NCBI GenBank assembly: GCA_000169075.1 | Contig: AAVT01000003.1 | Location: 329,113 to 393,112, forward strand | Source: a marine gamma proteobacterium HTCC2143 | Lineage (GTDB): Bacteria > Pseudomonadota > Gammaproteobacteria > Pseudomonadales > Dasaniaceae | Direction of reading: 5' to 3' | Length of the DNA stretch: 64,000 nt | Part shown: one piece after another, positions 48,020 to 57,309 of the stretch | Position numbering within the stretch: the first letter of the stretch is position 1 | How the letters are laid out: every line of letters starts with the position of its first letter | Translations under genes and position numbers: made by a program | Notes under the pieces: model-generated | The model's database searches: none | Seen by the model: only the letters and a program-made list of their open reading frames with translations | Told to the model about the DNA's origin: nothing

Positions 48020-48053
48020 GAAGCGCCCTTATCTGAGCACGCGGTGGCTGGCA

Positions 48054-48083
48054 AAACCATCATCGACATATCGATGGTGGTTT
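48054..48083 (+). terminator. Long hairpin after the SDR gene
   Basis: A 13-pair stem (one G-U pair), AAACCATCATCGA and TCGATGGTGGTTT, encloses the tetraloop CATA, 35 bases downstream of the stop. No T-run follows, so it is a candidate only. Confidence 0.5.
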
Positions 48084-48802
48084 AAAACCCAAGGCACTGA
48101 CGCACTGAAATCCCCCTCATGACTATTAATCAACGTACTAGCTTTATTGACATTCTGTTAAACGATGATCCTCCGCCGGGAAGAACAGTGACTTCGAGTT
48201 TGTTTAGCGAGTTAATCTATGCTGCTCGAACTACAGCTCCTCGCTATCTTTTGGTTGCTGGGTATTACAAAAAAGATTTTTTCTACATTTTCAATGTTTG
48301 TATCTTCTGAATTCATCCTAAATGTTGCCGGCTAACGTGAGCGTTGAGAATTTTTTATTGATCATTTGCAACCATGTTCAGGTCATGGAGGGATGTGATT
48401 ATCTGAAGAGGTCAAGACAACATTAGAGCCCATGTGCTTTGCGGGGTGGCACAGACAACAGCAAGCTTTGGTATCAGTGGGTTTGGGGAAACGGGCCACT
48501 GCTCACACCATTAGGCGCTGCCGATAAAGCCTGATCCGAAGCGAAGCATGCATACAAAATCAAGTATGGCCGTTCTCACGAATCCTTTTAGACAACTGAT
48601 CCTCGCGCACAGCGATCTTACATGATTGCTAGCTGTGACCTATGAAAACTAAGACCTTGGCGATTAGGAAGCAATGACAGACAGTCGTCCTGATTTGGGC
48701 CGACCAAAACGGCAATGGTTATCCAGTCTCGTCAAAAGCTCCTACAACAAGCCAATGTAACCGGCGATGCTGGGCTGGCAGACACCTGCTATTGTGACTG
48801 CC
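48084..48802. other. 720-base stretch without a supported gene
   Basis: Several short frames occur in both directions, none with a family signal or good start. The region lies between the end of an SDR gene and the end of the light-cluster operon, so it is flanked by two 3' ends. The sequence looks like degraded coding DNA by eye, but I cannot name the parent. Confidence 0.35.
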
Positions 48803-49543
48803 TCACCAGGGAATCGATTTATTATCCCAGTCCAAATACGAGAGCTGCCCATCAATTTCTGCATTACGCATGATTCCACATAGGCGCTCGGCAACAAACT
48901 GGGGAGTAAACAGTTTTTCATTGGGCACTGACCGGCGGAATGGCTTTGACAAGGGAGTATCTGAGGTGCCTGGATGAAAGGCAATTATTTTGACGTTCTT
49001 CGCCCGTCGAGCATATTCAATGGACAGCGTACGTAACATCATGTTGAGCGAAGCTTTGGAGCTGCGGTAGCCGTACCAACCGCCTAGACGATTATCGCCA
49101 ATACTCCCAACTCTAGCGCTCAGAGCAGCCACCACGCAGCGCTGATTGCTTTTTAACAGTCGGTGCAGCAATTTTAACCACAGGACAGGAACCACGGTGT
49201 TGGCCTGAAATACAGCATGCAGTGCGTCGGCATCAATATCTTCTAGGCGTTTCTCCGGCCACAACGTGTCGCTATGCAAAATACCGTGACAAATAACTAC
49301 CCTTGTTACGCTCCCCGCAAATGGCTGCAAACGTTCGACCACTGACGCCATTGCTGATTCCACATACTCAGTTTCTATCCAAATTGGGACGGACGTTTCA
49401 GTTCCGGTGAAAGATTCCGGTGCAGATTTTCGGCTCACCGCCACTACAGTGTCTATCTCAGCGTCAGCGATTAATTCATTAACGATTGCATGAGCAAGAC
49501 CTCCACTGGCACCAAGAACAAGTGCTGTATTTAATTCCCTCAT
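48803..49543 (-). CDS. CsgA-like SDR of the photolyase cluster
   Basis: A 246-residue short-chain dehydrogenase. The cofactor motif is LVLGASGGLAHAIV and the active site Tyr-Lys is YGYRSSKASLNMMLRTLS. The FHPGTSDTPLSKPF segment is typical of the C-factor/CsgA-like SDRs found beside photolyase genes in marine bacteria. Its ATG overlaps the stop of the DCC gene (ATGA), so it is the last gene of a coupled trio. The substrate is unknown. Confidence 0.85.
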   Translation of the reverse strand: MRELNTALVLGASGGLAHAIVNELIADAEIDTVVAVSRKSAPESFTGTETSVPIWIETEYVESAMASVVERLQPFAGSVTRVVICHGILHSDTLWPEKRLEDIDADALHAVFQANTVVPVLWLKLLHRLLKSNQRCVVAALSARVGSIGDNRLGGWYGYRSSKASLNMMLRTLSIEYARRAKNVKIIAFHPGTSDTPLSKPFRRSVPNEKLFTPQFVAERLCGIMRNAEIDGQLSYLDWDNKSIPW

Positions 49544-49938
49544 AGTTCACCCCGCTTAATTTCACAGACCTCGCAACGCTCACTACCGGTCAATAACTTT
49601 GAGATCCGCGGGCGGTGTTTGGCAAAAAACAAATAAACCCAGTGCGACACTTGTTTAATCAAGGGCCAGCGAAGGATAGCCACCCAATGACGTTTCCCGA
49701 CCAACGCCCAAGCCTCATACGTAACGTCAAGTGCATAGATCATCTCGCCATTAGCCAACTGACCATGCAGAATTTGATCGGCTCGCACGGGGTCAATGTA
49801 GGGAAAACGCTGAACGAAACCCTCAGCGTGAATATCTTCCAAGCTGATTTTTTGGGCACTGTCACGCCTGCTTAAATGACGCATCTCCGAAACGCAGAGT
49901 GGGCAGCCACCGTCATAAAAAATAGTCAATTCCGTCAT
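49540..49938 (-). CDS. DCC-family thiol-disulfide-type protein (DUF393)
   Basis: A 132-residue protein with the DCC signature FYDGGCPLCVSEMRHL at the N-terminus, a thioredoxin-like CxxC. A second motif, CEVC, lies near the end (GSERCEVCEIK). Members often accompany photolyase or pigment genes; the reaction is not established. Both ends overlap neighbours by four bases (ATGA), so the three genes are translationally coupled. Confidence 0.88.
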   Translation of the reverse strand: MTELTIFYDGGCPLCVSEMRHLSRRDSAQKISLEDIHAEGFVQRFPYIDPVRADQILHGQLANGEMIYALDVTYEAWALVGKRHWVAILRWPLIKQVSHWVYLFFAKHRPRISKLLTGSERCEVCEIKRGEL

Positions 49939-50474
49939 ACGTTTAACTCCAGGAACATCAGCGCAGCAACTAGAATATGCAGCAATACCACCAATGATGT
50001 GATTCGTACCCGCATCAAACCATAACTGCTGCTCAATAATTTCAATGTAAAATACCGTGACTCAGTCATGACATCGGCCCAGAGCAGGCTTAAGAATCCC
50101 CCCGCCAGTAGGCACACTGCAAAGATCATCATCGTTGCTCCAACGGTGGCCAGCAGCAAACATGCCCATGCAGTCAGAGCAACAAAATTACTCAAGACAA
50201 TCATGGCTTTTGCGAGATCACTTGAACCACCTGATTCGGCCCGCCGACTTCGCTCCCAAAGCGCCCCCCCTAAAAAAGTCAGAATGACTGCGCTGTAGGC
50301 AATAAAAACGTGAGCCGGGTAAAGCCCTGCCAGAGAGACACTCTCCAGTCCCGCCCCATTTAAGTGGGCGAAAACCATCAAACCCGCAAGCATTATAAAG
50401 GGTAGTGAACCGGCATCGCCCAGCATTGCAGTCAGGCTATATCGCTTTTTTTCTAAGTGGACTTGGTCAGGCAT
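49935..50474 (-). CDS. DUF3429 membrane protein
   Basis: A 179-residue inner-membrane protein with about five helices. The segments GDAGSLPFIMLAGLM, YSAVILTFLGGALWER and a C-terminal helix bundle fit DUF3429. It is the first gene of the minus-strand trio and faces the cryptochrome gene across a 171-base divergent promoter region. Its function is unknown. The family often accompanies photolyase genes in gammaproteobacteria. Confidence 0.82.
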   Translation of the reverse strand: MPDQVHLEKKRYSLTAMLGDAGSLPFIMLAGLMVFAHLNGAGLESVSLAGLYPAHVFIAYSAVILTFLGGALWERSRRAESGGSSDLAKAMIVLSNFVALTAWACLLLATVGATMMIFAVCLLAGGFLSLLWADVMTESRYFTLKLLSSSYGLMRVRITSLVVLLHILVAALMFLELNV

Positions 50475-50645
50475 GTAAGATTGCTTTGCTCTTGCGTAAA
50501 AATGCTAGTCTTAGGCTTGTTGTTACGTGCGCCAAAACAATTCAGATGCTTTTAAACAGCCTCTGATAGGTCTGAATTTACCCATTCAGCGTAAATATGG
50601 AGCTATTTACCTCTTTTTATTCTTTTTAGCGTTGAGACATTCACC
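50475..50645. promoter_or_regulatory. Divergent promoter region of the light cluster
   Basis: The 171 bases separate the DUF3429 gene from the DASH cryptochrome. It must hold promoters for both transcripts. It is AT-rich near the centre, but I could not recognise a defined operator such as a LitR/CarH or ECF-sigma motif. Confidence 0.4.
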
Positions 50646-51980
50646 ATGCAAAAAGTCGGGCTTTTCTGGTTTAATCATGATTTGCGTATAGACGATAATG
50701 CGACACTACTTCGTGCCGCAGCCGAAGTCGACACCCTCATCTGCCTTTACTGCGCAGACACGGCAAAGACGGGACCAGGGTCACGGCAACCTGCGGAACT
50801 GTCTCTACGACGCCGTGAATTTCTATTTGAGTCGCTGCAAGACCTTGAAGCTCAGCTCAATCGTCACGGCCAAAAACTGGTGGTGCGCATACAGCCGCCA
50901 CTGGAAGCTATTGCGCAGCTAATCACTGTACACAATGTTTCGCATATTTATCGTTCCAACCACGTTGGTAGTTATGAAAACACAATCTGGACGATATTGC
51001 GTAAACGCTATGGCATGCTCACGTTTACCCAATGTCATACCCACACCTTATTTGAACCATCTCAGTTACCATTTGCTATTGACCAACTTCCCAGCAGCTT
51101 TTCTAAATTTCGTCGCGTCGTAGAAAAGATGGACATTAACAGCGGCATTGCCGAACCTTTGCCCACACCAACTTCGTTGCCAAAGCCCGCTCTGGTGGCT
51201 GATTTGGCGTGGCAAAAACGCTGGCATGAGTATTTCACTCAAAGTAGCGATTCGCCGGCACTGTTTAGAGGCGGTGCCAGTGCCGGCCGGCGGCATCTAG
51301 AGAACTACTTTGGTAGCCGACGGGCCAGTGACTACAAAGCAACTCGAAATGGTCTCGACGGGATGGATTATTCAACCAAATTTTCACCCTGGCTGGCTAA
51401 CGGATCGCTGTCAACACGGCATATTGTGCGGCAATTGCAGGGCTATGAAGAGCGTGCCGGCGCTAATGATTCGACTTATTGGATTCTATTTGAGCTTTTA
51501 TGGCGTGAATATTTTCAATGGTATGGCCACAAATATCAGCAGCGTCTTTTTACCTTCTCGGGCATCGGGAACTCAACACCGATTACCAGCTTTTATCCCG
51601 AGCGTTTTAAAAAATGGTGTGTAGGTAACACACCCTACGCCATTATCAATGCCTGTATGAGACAGCTAAATGCAACTGGCTATCTATCCAATCGCGGCCG
51701 TCAACTTGCGGCAAGCTGCTTTGTCCATGAGCTCGGATTAGACTGGCGTCACGGCGCAACCTACTTCGAGCAGCAACTCGTCGATTACGATGTGGCTTCT
51801 AACTGGGGCAATTGGCAGTATCTAGCAGGTGTCGGTGCAGACCCCCGCGGGCATCGCCATTTCGATTTGCAAAAACAGGCGCAGATTTACGATCCTGATA
51901 ATCACTTCGTACACCGCTGGGCCGGAGAAGATTCCCTACAACCTCTAGATTCAGTCGACGCCGCCGATTGGCCGATCTAA
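50646..51980 (+). CDS. DASH-type cryptochrome/photolyase
   Basis: A 444-residue flavoprotein of the photolyase superfamily. The N-terminal alpha-beta domain (about 1-130) begins KVGLFWFNHDLRIDDNATL. The FAD-binding domain (about 200-440) contains NGLDGMDYSTKFSPWLANGSLS, then ELLWREYFQWYGHKYQQRLF, and the RQLAASCFVHELGLDWRHGA segment typical of DASH proteins. These enzymes repair pyrimidine dimers in single-stranded or loop DNA using blue light, and may also signal. It heads the plus-strand arm of the cluster. Confidence 0.92.
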   Translation: MQKVGLFWFNHDLRIDDNATLLRAAAEVDTLICLYCADTAKTGPGSRQPAELSLRRREFLFESLQDLEAQLNRHGQKLVVRIQPPLEAIAQLITVHNVSHIYRSNHVGSYENTIWTILRKRYGMLTFTQCHTHTLFEPSQLPFAIDQLPSSFSKFRRVVEKMDINSGIAEPLPTPTSLPKPALVADLAWQKRWHEYFTQSSDSPALFRGGASAGRRHLENYFGSRRASDYKATRNGLDGMDYSTKFSPWLANGSLSTRHIVRQLQGYEERAGANDSTYWILFELLWREYFQWYGHKYQQRLFTFSGIGNSTPITSFYPERFKKWCVGNTPYAIINACMRQLNATGYLSNRGRQLAASCFVHELGLDWRHGATYFEQQLVDYDVASNWGNWQYLAGVGADPRGHRHFDLQKQAQIYDPDNHFVHRWAGEDSLQPLDSVDAADWPI

Positions 51981-52074
51981 ACCCGCGGCCGTAAGCGCAG
52001 AATAGCAGTCTACGTGATAAGCTGCCTCTCAGTGCATCACAGCCCCTCCAATTTCTAAAAAAGTATCCACGACC

Positions 52075-53622
52075 ATGAAAAAATATCATAGCCTGCGGCT
52101 TATTCTCGGTGACCAACTCAATCGAAGTCATTCTTGGTACAAAGAAAAGGATGACGGCGTACTTTATGTGCTTGCAGAACTTCATCAGGAGGCTTCTTAT
52201 GTTCGTCATCATGTGCAGAAAATATGCGCTTTTTTTGCTGCGATGGAGAGCTTCGCTAGCTCACTAAAGGCTGCAGGACACCACGTCAAACACCTCACTT
52301 TGGACGATACGGTTGACTTCAAAACCATTAATGAATTGATCGCCTCCCTTTGCACCGAACACAGCGTTAAACGCTTTGACTATCAGCATCCAGATGAATA
52401 TCGGTTGGCAGATCAGCTGAAAAAATTACAGCTGGGGATTCCTGTGCACTGCTTCGGCAGCGAACACTTTCTATTAGCGCAGGATGAGCTGACCGACTAT
52501 ATAAAGGTTGGTAAACACAACCGTATGGAGTCGTTTTATCGCAAGCTGCGCAAGCGCTTTAACATTTTAATGGACGACGATCAGCCACTGGGTGAACGTT
52601 GGAATTTTGATGGCGAAAACCGCAACAAACTCAAGGCAGCAGATCTTAAGGAAATACCGCAACCACTATTGTTCGCCAATCCGGTTGGCACCTATCTAGA
52701 CCGCATTCAACGTCATCATATCGACACACTTGGAAGAGCAACCGAAGACCTATTGTGGCCAATTGATCGTCAGCAGTCGCTACAGCTTTTAGATTTCTTT
52801 TGTCTGCACTGCCTACCCAACTTTGGTCGTTTTCAGGATGCGATGACCCATAACGGCGAATCACGTTGGAGTCTCTATCACTCTCGCATTTCATTTGCTT
52901 TGAACAGTAAAATGCTTCATCCGATGCAGGTGATTGAGGCCGCTTTGGCACGCTTTGCAGAGGCTAACAGCGGCGTCGACCTTGCTCAGGTTGAAGGCTT
53001 CGTGCGTCAAATTCTCGGTTGGCGCGAGTATGTACGTGCAGTCTACTGGGTCAATATGCCCGACTATGCTGCGCTCAATAGCTTCGATGCCAAGACCAAT
53101 CTGCCGGAATTTTTTTGGACCGGCAAGACTAAGATGGCCTGCATGAAGCAGGCAATTGATCAGTCGCTGGATTATGCTTATGCGCATCATATTCAGCGAT
53201 TAATGGTGACTGGCAACTTTGCCATGCTTGCAGGAATAGACCCAGATCAGGTGGACCAGTGGTATCTAGGGGTTTATATTGATGCTGTTGAATGGGTAGA
53301 GATGCCGAACACTCGAGGCATGAGTCAGTTCGCCGACGGCGGTCTAATCGCTACTAAACCCTATGCCGCTAGTGGCAGCTATATCAACAAAATGGGCGAT
53401 TACTGTAAAGGCTGCCACTATAGCGTTAAAGAGCGATTCACCGAAAATTCCTGCCCTTTTAATAGTTTGTACTGGCATTTTATGCAGCGTCACAGTGAAC
53501 GCTTTTCAAGAAACCCGCGTACCGCAATGGCCTACCGCAGCTGGGAGAAAATGGACGCCGACGTGCAGCAGGCACTACTGCTAAGGGCTGATTTTTGTCT
53601 GAGTAATTTAGACCAACTCTAA
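52075..53622 (+). CDS. Iron-sulfur bacterial cryptochrome/(6-4) photolyase
   Basis: A 515-residue FeS-BCP family photolyase like Agrobacterium PhrB. The opening SLRLILGDQLNRSHSW is characteristic. The four cluster ligands are visible at Cys356 (TKMACMKQ), Cys444, Cys447 and Cys460 (GDYCKGCHYSVKERF and NSCPF), each displaced by six from the recalled PhrB numbering (350, 438, 441, 454). The family repairs (6-4) photoproducts with FAD, a lumazine antenna and a [4Fe-4S] cluster. It follows the DASH gene by about 95 bases and is probably co-transcribed. Confidence 0.92.
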   Translation: MKKYHSLRLILGDQLNRSHSWYKEKDDGVLYVLAELHQEASYVRHHVQKICAFFAAMESFASSLKAAGHHVKHLTLDDTVDFKTINELIASLCTEHSVKRFDYQHPDEYRLADQLKKLQLGIPVHCFGSEHFLLAQDELTDYIKVGKHNRMESFYRKLRKRFNILMDDDQPLGERWNFDGENRNKLKAADLKEIPQPLLFANPVGTYLDRIQRHHIDTLGRATEDLLWPIDRQQSLQLLDFFCLHCLPNFGRFQDAMTHNGESRWSLYHSRISFALNSKMLHPMQVIEAALARFAEANSGVDLAQVEGFVRQILGWREYVRAVYWVNMPDYAALNSFDAKTNLPEFFWTGKTKMACMKQAIDQSLDYAYAHHIQRLMVTGNFAMLAGIDPDQVDQWYLGVYIDAVEWVEMPNTRGMSQFADGGLIATKPYAASGSYINKMGDYCKGCHYSVKERFTENSCPFNSLYWHFMQRHSERFSRNPRTAMAYRSWEKMDADVQQALLLRADFCLSNLDQL

Positions 53623-53755
53623 ATAATCAACTCACTAAAGGCGACTGAGATAATCAACTGCATGGGATTTTTATTGACTAGCCAGCCACATGAAAATCAA
53701 TCGTAATTTTGACCGCCTTTCCCAAACACTTTGCTTAACCGCCAAGGCTCTATTT

Positions 53756-55948
53756 ATGTTGGTAACTAAACACTACCCTCTTCTCTTTGCCACTGTCATC
53801 GGATTAATTCTGGCGGGCTGTAGTGGGGATTTTAATGATAGAACAGCCGAAAAAGAGGCAGCAGTCGTCGAGAAATCGAAATCCTATGTCGAGTTAGGTG
53901 ATATTGATAGTATTGGCAAACGAGGTGAGTTGAGGGTTCTGATCCATTCAAATGATGATGATTTTCTACCCAGAAATGGCCGCCCTCAGGAAATTGACCA
54001 AGCAATGCTACAGCGCTTTGCCGATGAGCAAGGACTCGCCATGACCACGGTAGCCATTGAAAATTTTGACGAGCTAATACCCCGTCTTCTTGACGGCAAG
54101 GGAGATATCATTGCCGCCAACCTAACCGTTACCGATAAGCGAGCGAACCGGGTTGGGTTTTCGCTTCCCCTCGACTTAGTCACCGAGCATTTGGTCAGCA
54201 GCAAGCAATATCCATTAACAGCACTAAGCCAATTATCAGATCGGGTTATCGCAGTGCAACAAGAAAAAACATTCTGGGATACGGCAGAAAAACTAAAGGT
54301 CGACTTTCCGGGACTGAAGATTAAAATGCTGCCTGGAGAGATGAGTAATGATGAAATCTTTGACTATATCAGTGAGAGTGATCAATATCTTACCTTGGCT
54401 GACAGCAATGTAATTAGCACTCTTAAAACCTACCGGGACGACCTCATTGTCTCAGGCCCGCTGGCACAAAAAAAGCCTACAGCATGGGCTGTACGCCCTA
54501 ATAATACTGAATTATTAGCCCAGCTCAATCAATTTATTCAGATAGAAAAACTTATCAGACCTAAAAAAGAAAATCGTACAAATGACTGGCAGGAAATTAA
54601 AAAAAGAAAACATTTACGTGTAGCCTTAAGAAATAATAGCGCTTCCTATTTTTTGTGGCGAGGTAAGCTTCTGGGTTTCGACTATGAACTCATCAAAGCC
54701 TTTGCTGAAAAAAACGAGTTGCTGATCGATGTTATTGTACCCCCCAGTCACGAAAAACTGATTGATTATGTACGTAGTGGAAAAGCTGATATTGCAGCAG
54801 GATTTTTATCGATAACAGATGGCCGTAAGCAGGATAATGTCGTATTTTCTAACCCCTATCATTATGCCTCTGAGTTAATTGTTGAGAAAAAAGAACAGGG
54901 TAAAAATATGGCTATTGACGACCTTTCGGGTCGTACTATTCATGTCCGCCGATCAAGTAACTATTGGAAAACGATCAAACAATTGCAGAAACAGGTGGCC
55001 GTTAATCTGGTTGCAACACCAGAAAACGAGGAGACGGAGGAAGCCATCGCCAAGGTTGCCTCTGGCGAATATGACCTGACGGTAGCTGATAATCATATTC
55101 TCGATATTGAACTCACTTGGCGTAAAGATGTGCACAGTGCCATGGTGCTCGGTGCGCCACTCCACCAAGGTTGGGCAGTACGCGAGAGCAATCCCGCATT
55201 ACTAAAAGCACTCAATCAATTTATCACTAAAGAGTATCGCGGCCTATTTTATAACATGACCTATAAAAAATATTTCACCGCACCCAAAGGTGTTGCTAAA
55301 TTGAAAAAAGGCCAACTAGCATTCAGTGATCGAGGAAAGCTTTCACCCTACGACGACATCGTAAAGAAATTTGCCACCAAGTATAATTTTGACTGGCGCC
55401 TACTCGTTGCACAAATGTATCAAGAGAGTCACTTTAATCCTAAAGCAGAATCCTGGGCAGGCGCGATTGGTCTCTTTCAAGTAATGCCTAAGACAGCGAA
55501 AGAACTAGGCTACGAGAATTTACAAAACCCCAAGATTGGCATAGAAGCAGGGGTTAAGTACTTACATTGGAGCAGACAGCGCTTTCCTGACACCCTAACA
55601 GTGACTGACCGCCTGTGGTTTACGTTGGCCGCCTATAACGCGGGAGCCGGCCATGTCCATGACGCTAGACGCCTTGCAAAACAACAGGGGTTTAACCCGA
55701 ACCTTTGGTTTGATAATGTTGAGAAAGCGATGCTACTTTTATCACAACGCAAGTACGCATCGAAGGCTCGACATGGCTATGTTCGGGGGCAAGAGCCGGT
55801 AAGCTATGTGCGCGCCATTAGAGATCGATTCAATGCGTATGTGCAGCTGACAGAGAAAAGAGTTGCAGAATTAAACTCCTCTCCGACAGCTGTTAACGCA
55901 GAGCGTGATGGACTCGACCCTATCCGAGTGTCGATCGCTCTTAACTAA
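53756..55948 (+). CDS. MltF-like lytic transglycosylase with two SBP domains
   Basis: A 730-residue outer-membrane lipoprotein candidate. I use ATG 53756, because the signal peptide MLVTKHYPLLFATVIGLILAGC then has a proper lipobox (LAGC); the longer frame from 53690 would add 22 residues. Two tandem solute-binding domains of type SBP_bac_3 follow, about residues 50-265 and 280-530 (second opening KKRKHLRVALRNNSASYFLW). The C-terminal SLT domain (about 545-690) has the catalytic Glu in QMYQESHFNP, plus GAIGLFQVMP and LAAYNAGAGHV. Usual MltF has one SBP domain and about 500 residues. It probably cleaves peptidoglycan under ligand control. Confidence 0.85.
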   Translation: MLVTKHYPLLFATVIGLILAGCSGDFNDRTAEKEAAVVEKSKSYVELGDIDSIGKRGELRVLIHSNDDDFLPRNGRPQEIDQAMLQRFADEQGLAMTTVAIENFDELIPRLLDGKGDIIAANLTVTDKRANRVGFSLPLDLVTEHLVSSKQYPLTALSQLSDRVIAVQQEKTFWDTAEKLKVDFPGLKIKMLPGEMSNDEIFDYISESDQYLTLADSNVISTLKTYRDDLIVSGPLAQKKPTAWAVRPNNTELLAQLNQFIQIEKLIRPKKENRTNDWQEIKKRKHLRVALRNNSASYFLWRGKLLGFDYELIKAFAEKNELLIDVIVPPSHEKLIDYVRSGKADIAAGFLSITDGRKQDNVVFSNPYHYASELIVEKKEQGKNMAIDDLSGRTIHVRRSSNYWKTIKQLQKQVAVNLVATPENEETEEAIAKVASGEYDLTVADNHILDIELTWRKDVHSAMVLGAPLHQGWAVRESNPALLKALNQFITKEYRGLFYNMTYKKYFTAPKGVAKLKKGQLAFSDRGKLSPYDDIVKKFATKYNFDWRLLVAQMYQESHFNPKAESWAGAIGLFQVMPKTAKELGYENLQNPKIGIEAGVKYLHWSRQRFPDTLTVTDRLWFTLAAYNAGAGHVHDARRLAKQQGFNPNLWFDNVEKAMLLLSQRKYASKARHGYVRGQEPVSYVRAIRDRFNAYVQLTEKRVAELNSSPTAVNAERDGLDPIRVSIALN

Positions 55949-56142
55949 GTAGCTCGCCCAGAATATATCAACAGTAGAGCAGCGTTAGCTTGCGATCAAG
56001 AACCGCGACCGCCAAGATCAAACATCTAGAATGCCCTAACCGTTCGGACCGGGTCAGTCTGCATCGATATTGGCTTGCAGGGGATCTCGTTGACCACGAA
56101 GAATGTTGCCGACCCAACTCTTAGAATGCTATTAAGCACACT

Positions 56143-56886
56143 CTAACAGACCTGTTTCAGCTGGCCGTAACTCGACAGCAGCGAATAACCTAATAACGTC
56201 GACCATTTTTTTGCTGCCGCTTTTAATTGAGTGGCACTGCTTTGATCAGCTTTTTTACCCGCCAATATAACCCAGTTACCTTCGCTGGTTGTAGATACTC
56301 GCACGTCGGCAAAGTGCGTTTTTAGGGCAGTCATCATCTCTTTGTCACCCCGGTGCAGCTGCCAACAATTCAGCACCAACCAGCCGTCATCGTTAAGAAG
56401 CTCTGCACAACGCTCGATGAACCAGGGTTGAGTTTGCTGCAAATCCAAGCCCTCTTCACCATAAATGTCACTGAATAATACGTCAGTTTTGCTCTGTTCA
56501 GTATTATCGAGGAACTCGCTGGCGTCTTCTGTAAATACGTCAATACGCTCACTGCGTGGAAACTGAAAATACCGATAGGCGACATCAACGACCTGCGAGC
56601 GCAACTCCACGACACGCAATTTTAATGTCGGGATATAGTGGTGCATAGTTGTTGCTAAAGTCCCCCCACCTAAACCAAAAAGAATGACATTTTTAGGCTC
56701 TTTAAATAACAGTACTAACAACATTGCTCTACTGTAATCATGCTGTAACTGCAATGGATCAGACTTTAATTGGCAGCTTTGTTCGTCACCATCGCCAAAA
56801 GACAGATAACGCTTATTACCATCATCAAAGACCTGCAGCGGTCCGTACTCATCGTAGTAACGATATAATTCTTTACCTAAAGACAT
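56143..56886 (-). CDS. Spermidine-synthase-like methyltransferase-fold protein
   Basis: A 247-residue protein with the spermidine-synthase Rossmann fold. The SAM-type loop is LFGLGGGTLATTMHHY, followed by the acidic VVELRSQVVDVA and the segment DVLFSDIYGEEGLD, where the aminopropyl-transferase DAY/D motif would lie. It lacks the N-terminal beta-sheet and the complete GGGDG pattern, so it is a family relative and perhaps not a polyamine synthase. It is flanked by long non-coding stretches. Function uncertain. Confidence 0.72.
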   Translation of the reverse strand: MSLGKELYRYYDEYGPLQVFDDGNKRYLSFGDGDEQSCQLKSDPLQLQHDYSRAMLLVLLFKEPKNVILFGLGGGTLATTMHHYIPTLKLRVVELRSQVVDVAYRYFQFPRSERIDVFTEDASEFLDNTEQSKTDVLFSDIYGEEGLDLQQTQPWFIERCAELLNDDGWLVLNCWQLHRGDKEMMTALKTHFADVRVSTTSEGNWVILAGKKADQSSATQLKAAAKKWSTLLGYSLLSSYGQLKQVC

Positions 56887-57309
56887 AACTTAATTCTGCT
56901 TGGAAAAACCTAGACACATTAATGGGCTTAAAGATGACTCTAAGAGTCATGACGTTAGCGAAGCTGTTAAAAATACAGTTTTCGATCCCGGTATATTAAT
57001 CATAACCCGCTTGATTTTATAGACATTTACAAACCAGGCGGTCAATAGTACCGATTTAGCGTTAATCTATGCTAAGAAACCGTCCGTTCAATTATCTGTT
57101 CAGCGTTTTTTGTGTTTTCCCGGATCAATACAATGCATCACAAGAAAATAGCCGACCTAGACGCTGAGACAGCGAACTTGGAATAACTATTGTGGCAACA
57201 TACTTGAAGTCATATCGGTTACTATTTTAACTGGAAAGATTAGCGCGATGAAGCCATACTAACAGCTTAAAGTGAAAAACCATCAACCATAAATCAGCAG
57301 GTGTAGACA
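56887..57309. other. Intergenic stretch upstream of the carotenoid oxygenase
   Basis: About 420 bases between two divergent genes. It should hold both promoters. A 17-codon frame at 57132 has no support. No repeat or RNA was recognised. Confidence 0.4.
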
